Source: Bimuria novae-zelandiae CBS 107.79
Taxonomy: Eukaryota; Ascomycota; Dothideomycetes; Pleosporales; Didymosphaeriaceae
DNA: 64,000 nucleotides
NCBI GenBank assembly: GCA_010015655.1
Contig: ML976673.1
Location: 441,898 to 505,897 of the forward strand
Reading direction: 5' to 3'
Shown here: positions 54,429 to 64,000 of the stretch, piece after piece
Layout of the letters: every line of letters begins with the position of its first letter
How positions within the stretch are numbered: position 1 is the first letter of the stretch
Translations under genes and position numbers: made by a program
Notes under the pieces: generated by a model
Database searches by the model: none
What the model was told of the DNA's origin: nothing
What the model saw: the letters and a program-made list of their open reading frames with translations, nothing else

Positions 54429-55674
54429 CTACGTCGCCTTCTCCCCAATGTAAACGGTGTCCTCCAGCTCTCTTGCGTTAATCATAGCCGGACTGATCTT
54501 CTTCAAGTCCGCAATGCCCGCCTGCTGCGCATCTAGCGCAATTTCCTTCTTCATGATCTGAATCGCCTTCTGCACGCCATCCTTGCCGTAGCAGTTCGAG
54601 TACAAGAAAGGCCTGCCAAGCCCGACAGCCTTGACACCGAGTGCCATCAGCTTCAACACATCGCTTCCGTACCTGACGCCCGAGTCGGCCATAACCTCAA
54701 CCTGGGTGAACACCTCAGGCGCATTGCGGTAGATCTCGTAGGCGATCTCAAGAGGGGAGGGGGAGTGGTCCAATTGGCGACCGCCGTGGTTGGAAATGTA
54801 AATGGCTTTTACGCCGCGGCGGATGGCTTCTTGGGCGTCTTCTACGGAGGCGATACCCTTGGGGATGATGGGGAGAGAGGTGCGGTTCCTCATCTGGTCG
54901 TAGATGTCCCAGGTGAGGGCCGAGGTAGCGCTGTTAGCATTGGTGGTATCGAAGCGGGCGGCGCGGTGGCGGACGGCATCAGCAGGCGCGTCGATGGTCC
55001 ATACGATCGCCTTAGCACCAGTTCGTTCTGCGCGAGCAATGTTATCCCATGTTACTGAGAGGTTGGCATTGGTATAGATCTAGATGTTGTGAGCCTTCGT
55101 ATGTCTGGAGAGACTGGGGTAAACATACTTGTTGGAAGATGACTTGCGGGCCGTTGATCGTGTTGTTGGACTTCGCAGCAGCGATCTCCTCGATAGTCTT
55201 CTTCGCGTACATAGCTGCAACGTAGAGCGTATCTTCCGCCGCTGAAGCCTCAACGTAGTTGAGCTCGCCCCGTTCATCGCAGTACTGGGCTCTCGGGGCA
55301 GGTGAAATGAAGACCGGGCTCGTAAAATTGTAGCCCAAGATACTGATCCCCAAGGTCTCGTTGACTTTGGTCGTGTCTCTGAGGAACCTTGGCCGAAATT
55401 TCACTTTTTGCCAAATGTCCAAGTTATTACGGTAGCTCCACTCGCCAGCACTTCCAGTCCTATAGTAGAAGTAGTTCTCGGTGGTGAGCTTCTGGCGAGC
55501 AGCAAAGTCGAAGTCGTTCAGACCACGGATGTCTTTCAATGGTGGCAGAGTTCCCTCAGTCCAGTTGTTTGATTGCTGGAGATAGCTCTCCAGGCCCGTG
55601 TCGGGCTCGTTAAGGAAAGGCTCTGCGGCAAGCGCAGTGGCAGCTAGGCCAGAGAAAAGGAGTGTGGACCGCAT
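54429..55674 (-). CDS. Secreted FMN-dependent 2-hydroxyacid (lactate-type) oxidase
   Basis: Two exons on the minus strand, 55129-55674 and 54429-55079 (49-bp intron), 398 codons. The frame is open further upstream, but the ATG at 55674 starts a signal peptide (MRSTLLFSGLAATALA). The alpha/beta barrel of the FMN-dependent alpha-hydroxyacid oxidase family follows: DFDFAARQKLTTENYFYY, FRPRFLRD, ISPAPRAQYCDERGELN, IFQQIYTNANLSVTW, and the signature KAIYISNHGGRQLDHSPSPLE with the catalytic His and substrate Arg, then MADSGVRYGSDVLKLMALGVKAVGLGRPFLY for the phosphate of FMN. The usual early Ala-rich motif is slightly changed (PAPRAQ). Likely reaction: L-lactate or a similar 2-hydroxyacid to the 2-oxoacid with O2. 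No cytochrome b5 domain, so it is not flavocytochrome b2. It is divergent from the acetolactate-decarboxylase-like gene. Confidence 0.9.
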
Positions 55675-56716
55675 ACTGAAGCACTGCTGTGATGAAAAGA
55701 AAGTAGATTGTTGAAGGAAGGGACGAGACCTGAAGTCGGTTCTCGAAATGTTGTGTTTCATCCGGCCCTTTGAGGTACCATCTCGCTTTATACCAAGCTA
55801 CCGTCATTCTCCAATGTGATTGCGAATCACTCGCTAATCTGATCCCGTGGTCCTTCAAATTCATCTCTTCGTTAGCTCTCTTGGCACTGGCATGTCCTGC
55901 AGGTTTACTCGGATTTCACCTTTACGATGTAGGAAGTTCGAGCCGCCAGTCCCAGAAAAGTGGATAGGGTAAATCAAAGAACTTGAAAGAAGGATGTTGT
56001 ACGTCCAATGACAGTTTAAAACGGCTGTTGAAACAGCTAAGCCAATTATTGCAGGTCCGTTTTTTGATGTTTCGCACCCTCCCGACCTTCCCAAACGGCA
56101 CAACGTCGGCCGAGTCCGCACGATAACAAAAACATGTTGACTGTGCAAACAAGTCGCCCCAAGACGACCGCAAGCACCAGTAGCGAAGGAAAGCGACATG
56201 CGCACGAAGCGCAAAGAATGGAAAGCCTTGTAAAATTGCGCAAGATGCACTGGCGATCCATGAATCAGTGGCGGGAAGGGCCGACCAAACCGCCTGTCAG
56301 TTGTTACGCTTCCACGTGTTTCTGCAGCGAAATGAGGCCGAACGGAAACGGCCGGCGATAAGGCAGACATGGACGTGCCCTGGCCGGAACATGACGTCGG
56401 TAAAGCCCGATGAGACAGGTACGAAAATGTGAGTGCGCGACCTCAAATACGAAGGTTAACAAACACACTGTGGGTCCAACAGAAGCGTCAGTATAGAAAT
56501 ATCGATGTTGTACAGCGAGGGAGTATGTCGGAAGTGGAGGGCCGACCTCTGATCTCGGCCCCAATGCCGCATGCGCCGAGAGACATGGCGAAGAGCAAAT
56601 ACATGTGTCTGCAGCACTGGTTTTTGGAAAGCTATTCAGCGTTCCCACGAGCGTTCAAAGCGACCGAATCGTATCGAAATCCGACACCACCCCAGTCCGA
56701 AGGAGATCGATGAACC
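55675..56716. promoter_or_regulatory. Divergent intergenic region (~1 kb)
   Basis: It separates the FMN oxidase (minus) and acetolactate-decarboxylase-like (plus) genes. Overlapping frames on both strands up to 169 codons lack domains. A co-regulatory role is possible from the head-to-head layout, but I cannot identify a specific site. Confidence 0.4.
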
Positions 56717-57382
56717 ATGGTCGCATCCATACCAAACGACATCTTCCAATTTTCCACGTGGGCAGCAGTACAGAAGGGCTTCAGCACCGGACAACCACGC
56801 GCAGCAGACTTGACGAGCCATGGAACCGACGGCACCGGAGTATTTGAGGATGGCAAGCTTATGATTCTAAGCGACCGCAAAGCCTACTCCATCGCCGGAA
56901 GCGGCGAGCTGGCACCAGCGCAACCTCAAGAACGACTATGCTTCGCAATGGTCACCGTATTTTCACCCTTACGCATCATAAAGACTGATCATTCCGACAT
57001 GAGCATGAAAGGGCTGGAGGAAATGCTCTCGTCAGTGGAAGCTTTGCCCGGTCTTGGTGGAATGAATTCGGTGCTTCCGTTTAATATTGAAGGGACATTC
57101 ACGAATCTTGAATTGGTCACGGCCGGTGGGCCTCTCCACAAGAAAGGACCGACTGCGGGGGTGATGGTTGGTTTCATGGTCCCTATGTGGATGGAGGGGA
57201 TAAGTGGGCCGAGGATGCACTGCCATTTCATGAGTAAAGACAATGACGGTGCTAATAAAGTGGGCGGAAGGGTGTTATCCGTTGATTTGGGAAGCGACGC
57301 GGTGATTGCCGTTGGGAAATGTGGAAGATTTCATCTGGGTTTCCCTCAAGGACAGGATTGGGAGGGTGTCCAGTTAGCCTGA
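56717..57382 (+). CDS. Alpha-acetolactate decarboxylase family protein
   Basis: Single exon, 221 codons, no intron. The order of motifs is that of bacterial acetolactate decarboxylase: IFQFSTWAAVQKGFSTG (usual 'YQ.ST..ALL.G.Y.G'), LTSHGTDGTGVFEDGKLMILSDRKAYSI, FAMVTVFSP, ALPGLGGMNSVLPFNIEGTFTNLELVT, AGVMVGFMVPMWMEGISGPRMHCHFMSKD. The enzyme converts 2-acetolactate to acetoin, with a zinc held by three His. Here two of these His are present (MHCHF), but the third, normally in GGHV, reads GGRV. The Glu normally found in the LDGE motif is Lys (EDGK). These changes suggest altered or lost activity. The family is mainly bacterial, so an old horizontal transfer is likely, which is inference. The start at 56717 gives full family length. 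Confidence 0.85.
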   Translation: MVASIPNDIFQFSTWAAVQKGFSTGQPRAADLTSHGTDGTGVFEDGKLMILSDRKAYSIAGSGELAPAQPQERLCFAMVTVFSPLRIIKTDHSDMSMKGLEEMLSSVEALPGLGGMNSVLPFNIEGTFTNLELVTAGGPLHKKGPTAGVMVGFMVPMWMEGISGPRMHCHFMSKDNDGANKVGGRVLSVDLGSDAVIAVGKCGRFHLGFPQGQDWEGVQLA

Positions 57383-57821
57383 ACGGTGATCGGAGAGATT
57401 GCTGAGGTTTCATCAGCGTATGAAGACTATACCGATATGGTAGCAGAGTTATGGGAGGGCAAGTATAATGTTATTGGATCAGGCATAAAGCTTCGATAAA
57501 GTTTGGAGCCACAAAGTCCAGGCAGTAATAGAGGGGACAATGAGGCGTGTGAGTGTAAAAGCCCAAGTTGATCGAATGTCAAGAGCACATCGACTCCGAA
57601 TGTTCCAAACTTCCTTGAAAACCTGACGCGGCGCGAACATGCCAGGAAGAGCTCTCGATGAGTTCGTATATGTAGGTTAGGAATGTCTATCAATTAACTA
57701 CAGTTTTACGGCTCTCCTTCTTCGCCAGCCTTGGATCGCTAATGCAAGTCATGTCTCGTGATATTGGTCCTTATGTTTCCCGCCCCTACTCATGTACACC
57801 TCCCGCAAGAAACTCCATCGT
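57383..57821. other. Convergent intergenic region
   Basis: Lies between the acetolactate-decarboxylase-like gene and the phosphoglucomutase 3' end. Nothing coding. Confidence 0.5.
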
Positions 57822-59753
<1,932 letters not shown>

Positions 59754-60286
59754 TTTGGGTATATCGGTACGTATTTCAGGCTGTTTTGGAGGAATTGAGT
59801 GGGAAGATTGTCTGGCCACTGTTGACGACTTTTAGTGTATGAGGGGCAGTCGCAGCTTCCCCCGCCACGCACGGGATGACGCAGGCACCTATCCCTGTTC
59901 GTCCACGCCCGCCGATCTATTGGTCCGCCCTCGCCTAGCCTTCGCACATCCATTCGATCTCGTTCTCCTGGTGGGCTATCATCTCAACAACAAAAATTCG
60001 GCGCTGCGAAGCTTCTCACGACTGCTGGAGCCAGACCGGCTAAGCCTGCACATTCCCGTCCCGGGCCGATACGAGTGCCATCGCTCAACAGCTTGCATCC
60101 CTGCTGTTTCGCCTTATCACACGGACATGCCTCGCTCGACCCGTGGCAGGCTTCATTTGCACCTAGACAAGGTGATATTGTCCACCTTACTGCGCCCAAA
60201 TCCGCCCGTTGCCGTCTTGCACATTCTCTGAGAGGCATATCTTCCGAAGCGTGGTTCGCTCCTTAGAAGACCTTGTTTCGTCCAGT
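59754..60286. promoter_or_regulatory. Divergent promoter between phosphoglucomutase and XPG-like genes
   Basis: A 533-bp GC-rich spacer with no supported gene; several frames are open by composition only. Confidence 0.45.
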
Positions 60287-62262
60287 ATGGGCATTGCGGG
60301 TTTCGCCCGTCGTCTAGACCGGCACGCCACTCGCTATTCACCCGAGGATCTGAGTGGATCCAATGCCGTTATTGATGGCCCTTCACTCGCCTATCACGCT
60401 CACAAGCTGGCACTCGCAGCAGCTGTAAACAAAAGCAACGTGTCGCGCATACCCTCGTACGCCGACATTGCACAACAGGCTCTTCGGTGGCTCAGAGCCC
60501 TGGATGCCATTAATATTAAGGTGTGAGTGATTAGCACCTCATATACTTCGACTACGCCACGTCCATGTAGCCTTGGCATGCATCGCAGTCGATTGTGCCT
60601 TTCTTAGAGTTGTATGGATCCACAACAATTCGATCATATCGACCAGTGAAAATCTCTTGCTGGGCTATTAACATCTCAGCTGCACCGACGGTGTGTTAGC
60701 GAACAGATCCCGCTGCATGCGGCGACGCGGCCATGCAAGTGCATACGCGAGACATGCATGGCACACATCCAAATTGAACCCGTCTCTGAACTGTACTGAT
60801 CACATTTGCTAGCTCAACAATTCTGTTCGACGGGGCACTTCCAAAAACGAAACAGCACGAGAGGGTGACCAGGAATGATCGCTACAACCAGCAAGTCAAT
60901 GGACTGAGATCCAATTACCCTTCTGAAGCTTGCCCCATACCCACTTCTCTCGGTCCTGCCTCTTACGCATTTCTCGCCCCAGCATTGAGAGAGACCCTGG
61001 GAGACAGTGAATACGCCTCCATTACTTCCACTGTACCTGGCGAAGCCGATGACTGGTGTGCTCCATATGCAAATAAGCATCCCAAGTCAGTCATATTTAG
61101 TGACGACACTGATCTTTTGCTCTACGATTTTCCTGGCGAGGTCCGGATAATCTTCTTTAGAGATACCGATCTCTGGCCGGAGCCAAAGCTCAAAGGTTAT
61201 TACCCACCTCGTATATGCCAAGATCTCGGTTTGTCGAATCTTGGCACTTTCGCATACTGCTTGTCACAAGATCCTTTCAAGTCTGAGACCGCGCTGATTG
61301 AGGAAGCGCAAAGTGTCAATAGAGCTTCCGGCTCTTACCACAACTTTATCGAGCGCTATACCACCGGTTTCACCACGGCAAATCCGTTCGACACGCAATG
61401 GGCAAATCCCTCCTTGCAGAATCTCGACGTCAGAACCTCGGAATTTGTCTTCCAGAGCCTGGACTCAACACCTAAACCTACTATTTACTTACCGTTCCTC
61501 GTAGAAGACAAGCACCGAGCGTCCGCATGGAACATCGGTCAGGACCTACGAGCTGTTGCGTATTCCTTCGTCGCTGCAGAGCAAAGCAATGTGCAGGAAC
61601 ACAGACGCAAAGCTCAAAAAGTCACCATGCACGAGATCGAACTATATCCTCTACATGATCTTCCTGCGACCGTGCGTACCTACACGGAGAGCATTCGTGT
61701 TTGGCTCGAGTGGAGTACTAAACGGAAGGTACCGGGAGAGCTTGTCTGGCCTCTGTACGCCATTGGCATGGTACTCCCAGAACTGAATACGCCCCCTTCC
61801 TTCGCACAGTTGCTGCGCATACTAAGCGGCGACTTCGACAACAGCTGGAACTTTATCCATCTGACGGCATGCCTACATGCCGGGTTGTATTCTCTGCGAG
61901 TCGTCAAGCAATGTGTTGACGTGTGGTTGTCTTTGAACAATGACAGCTCATCCCCTTTGCTGGACCATGCAAAGCAACTCCAGCTTGGTCTGCAGCAGAT
62001 AGGATCGATCAGTGAGTTGTTTCTCGTTCCTGGGCAGGGAAAACGGGCGCTTGGAGATGCAGAGGTGGTACGGGAGCTCCTCGTCGAAATCTACGCTTCG
62101 GCGAAGGTCGAAGTCCCGCTGGAGCGAAAGTCCAACAAGAAAGCCAAGAAACAGCAGAGAGAGGCGGAACGGAAGGGAAGGCGGAAGCAGGAGACCGCCA
62201 CGCAGACGGACAGCAATGTGTTCGACGTGCTCGCGTTTATGAACGCTGCGCGGAAGTCTTGA
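60287..62262 (+). CDS. XPG-domain (asteroid-like) protein
   Basis: Two exons, 60287-60522 and 60813-62262, 561 codons; the 290-bp intron has GTGAGT and ends TTTGCTAG. The start MGIAGFARRLDRHATRY, then SNAVIDGPSLAYHAHKLAL, is the N-terminal XPG/FEN-like part. After the intron come TILFDGALPKTKQHER and EADDWCAPYANKHPKSVIFSDDTDLLLYDFPGE, the XPG-I-like stretch of the asteroid group, with Asp residues that would bind metal. The middle (about residues 240-430) is helical, and the C-tail is Lys/Arg-rich (KSNKKAKKQQREAERKGRRK), possibly for nucleic acid or nuclear targeting. Fission yeast Ast1 is a related asteroid protein. Nuclease activity is not assured, because asteroid members often lack part of the active site. 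Confidence 0.82.
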
Positions 62263-62544
62263 GCGGGTCCTAACAAAGCGGCTAGACAGTTGGGCAAGCA
62301 TATGTTCGACATGCGCGCGAAGTAGAGCGACAATACAACAGAGTCAAATATAGTACGCCTCGTCCCGCTCGAAGGTCTTACAATCCCGTATCGTTCATAC
62401 ACCTCCCTACCTCCCTTCAAGCTTTCCCTCTCACGTTCCCACAAATATATATGAGAAGAAGCGAATGAAACTCCAATCGCCACATTACGGATCCAAAAAA
62501 CGCCCCCGCAAGATTCCATCTCGTCAACGTCTCCTCCGCTTCAG
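62263..62544. other. Convergent intergenic region
   Basis: A 282-bp spacer between two gene 3' ends; nothing coding. Confidence 0.5.
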
Positions 62545-63252
62545 TTACATCTGCTCATGGAACACGCTCCTCCGACTCTCTGTCGGACTATTATCCGTAC
62601 TCCCCTTATTCTTATGATGCTGCGCACCGCCATAGCTCGTATCCACATGCTGATCCAACGGCCTCGGACTCACGCCCCTCAAACTCGCCGCATTCTCATC
62701 CCCAAACGGATTCTGCCGCACGCCAAGCCCCCCATCGCTGCGCTCATCGTACTCTCTTGTGCGACTCCGTCCGCGCTCCGGCTCCGCGATGCCCGGCGAC
62801 GGCGCCCCGTACGATGTTGTCTCATACGGATTGCTACTCTGGAGCCCCGTCCTCGCGCTCGGCGGCTCGTGCAGACCCAGCTCCTGCTCTTCATAATACG
62901 CCTCGTTCCCAACTCTTGCGTCCCACGCCTCGTCGGGATCGAGTCTGTGTCCTGCGCCGCGGCCGCGCCCAGAATTGTACCCGCCAGACGACTCCTCGTA
63001 CGCGCCGTACGCGGTGCGGTTGTTGCGGTTCTTGAACCTGCGGATCTGGGTGTCGAACCAGCCTTTGATGCCGGTGGGCGCGGGACCAGGGTAGTTCGCT
63101 GCAGCGCCGTCGCCGGAGCGATTGAAGGGGTTCAGCGAGGGGGGTGGGAGTCCAAGGCGCGAGGCCCGGATGCGGCTCCAGGCTACCCAGCCGCCGTAGC
63201 CGCCGATGAGGGCGATGAGCAGGATGATCAAGAAGACGATGCCGCCGTTCAT
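62545..63252 (-). CDS. Single-pass membrane protein with disordered tail (fungal, uncharacterised)
   Basis: One exon on the minus strand. The frame is open from 63297, but the ATG at 63252 (MNGGIVFLIILLIALIGGYGG) places a membrane helix at residues 4-22, as in homologues I recall annotated as acid-phosphatase-like; no phosphatase motif is present here, so I do not adopt that name. This gives 235 codons. After the helix come WVAWSRIRASRLGLPPPSLNPF, then GIKGWFDTQIRRFKNRNNRTA, then a long Gly/Ser/Arg/Pro/Glu-rich tail ending SRRSVFHEQM. The basic patch next to the helix predicts a cytosolic tail. Function unknown. Confidence 0.7.
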   Translation of the reverse strand: MNGGIVFLIILLIALIGGYGGWVAWSRIRASRLGLPPPSLNPFNRSGDGAAANYPGPAPTGIKGWFDTQIRRFKNRNNRTAYGAYEESSGGYNSGRGRGAGHRLDPDEAWDARVGNEAYYEEQELGLHEPPSARTGLQSSNPYETTSYGAPSPGIAEPERGRSRTREYDERSDGGLGVRQNPFGDENAASLRGVSPRPLDQHVDTSYGGAQHHKNKGSTDNSPTESRRSVFHEQM

Positions 63253-63909
63253 GATGCCGTTCGTGTGCGCGGGGGACCGAGGGAGATGGGCGTGCAAGGG
63301 TGGACGGAGGTGTGCATATGCAGGTCGAGTGTGTGCTGCGCGGTGGACTAGTGCGTGGTTTGCGCGGGCGCAGTGGGAACTGCAAGGCTAACTCCTTCGG
63401 GGCTGAAAGGGTTTGCGCGGTTGCGAGCTGAGTTTGAGAGGCGCTGGGAGGCGGAGCGCTGGGATCTGAAATATTGTGCTGACGCCGGATTGCTCGGTAG
63501 GTTGCGCGCGCAACACAGCTGCGTGCCAAGGATATCCCGGGATGACGTACCGCTAGAGGATTAGCTTTGCTGGCGTGCACAGGCGATTATACTTTTTTGT
63601 ACACTTACAGTTAGTCGGACGTGTACGGAGTCAGGCCAACTGTCTGTCTTCTCACGAAGAGGCTGTGCTGTTGACTTGGGTCTTGGTCTTGCTTTGTCTT
63701 ACTGGAGCTTGGAAAGCCGTGTCCAGAAAGGGTTAGGCGACGTTGTGGCGGGATGGTGTAAGCGACCTAGGAGGGACCCAACAGCTGCATAGCGTTCTCC
63801 TTCACAAACAGTTACCACGAAGGGCAGTATTTGTGAAATTTGGAACAAGTTCCCACAAATTAATTATCTTGGCCAAGAGTAGTCAAAGTCTCATACACTC
63901 TTATACATC
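63253..63909. other. Intergenic, no gene
   Basis: Upstream flank of the single-pass membrane protein (minus) and of the partial gene at the window end (plus). GC-rich up to 63550, then T-rich. No other gene recognised. Confidence 0.45.
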
Positions 63910-64000
63910 ATGGAAGATCAGACAGCATTCACATTCAAGACCGACAGCGGCGAGGAGCGGAGCATCAATTCAAAAGATCTCATTGCAGTTATTCCTAGCT
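63910..64000 (+). CDS. 5' end of a gene cut by the window edge
   Basis: An ATG at 63910 (context ATCATGG) opens a frame that stays open to the last base: MEDQTAFTFKTDSGEERSIN and about ten more residues. It is too short to identify. The acidic-polar start could be a cytosolic or nuclear protein. Confidence 0.4.
   Translation, partial: MEDQTAFTFKTDSGEERSINSKDLIAVIPS

Noticed and set aside
62557..63351. 264-codon plus-strand frame opposite the single-pass membrane protein
   Set aside because: Arg/Ala/Pro-rich antisense frame with no features; the minus strand has a clear membrane helix.

Overview
The window is nuclear DNA of a filamentous ascomycete (Pezizomycotina), most likely a dothideomycete. 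The genes are interrupted by short introns (about 43-96 bp, a few of 145-290 bp) with GTNNGT donors, CTNAY branch sites and YAG acceptors. The conserved set is typical of ascomycete moulds: Hir3, a ChAPs/exomer subunit, a Ran1-like kinase, Zn2Cys6 regulators with a fungal middle homology region, a fungal ULD-type protein, and uS9/RPS16 with three introns. Several transposons have the TA-rich, stop-ridden decay expected of repeat-induced point mutation (RIP). There are no bacterial operons, plasmid features or CRISPR arrays. Gene models below were assembled by hand from exon reading frames and splice signals, and exon joins are given so they can be checked.

Layout. 1-13.1 kb is a normal gene block: a six-helix membrane protein, a five-exon MFS transporter, a small two-helix membrane protein, a BTB-like protein, a five-exon transcription factor on the minus strand and a type I ER/secretory membrane protein. 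13.56-15.67 kb is a Fot1/pogo transposon with intact terminal inverted repeats (TIRs) and a 240-bp assembly gap. 15.7-24.3 kb is gene-poor and holds a RIP-degraded 1.3-kb Tc1/mariner element (20.70-22.02 kb) followed by a GC-rich tract. A Ran1-like kinase lies at 24.3-25.7 kb. 25.7-33.4 kb is again gene-poor, with a retroposed element bounded by a 13-bp target duplication and one broken gene. 33.4-40.4 kb holds a Zn2Cys6 regulator, a GH16 glucanase, a 137-bp MITE, two tRNA-Pro-derived loci and an unannotated-looking three-exon gene. From 40.5 kb to the end the DNA is dense core genome: HIR3, ChAPs, RPS16, an RCC1-repeat protein, a ULD-type gene with an in-frame stop, an FMN-dependent 2-hydroxyacid oxidase, an acetolactate-decarboxylase-like protein, phosphoglucomutase, an XPG/asteroid-like protein, a single-pass membrane protein and the start of one more gene.

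Functional links are limited. HIR3 and the ChAPs gene share a 366-bp divergent promoter, and so do RPS16/RCC1-like and PGM/XPG-like pairs. The FMN oxidase and the acetolactate-decarboxylase-like gene are also divergent and could both touch pyruvate/acetoin chemistry. I see no secondary-metabolite backbone gene. The most unusual object is at 38.21-38.35 kb. A tRNA-Pro(AGG) gene carries its normal anticodon-loop intron and also a 50-bp insert that looks exactly like a spliceosomal intron (GTAAGT, GCTAATC branch, ACAG), placed inside the A box. Precise removal of the insert restores the tRNA.
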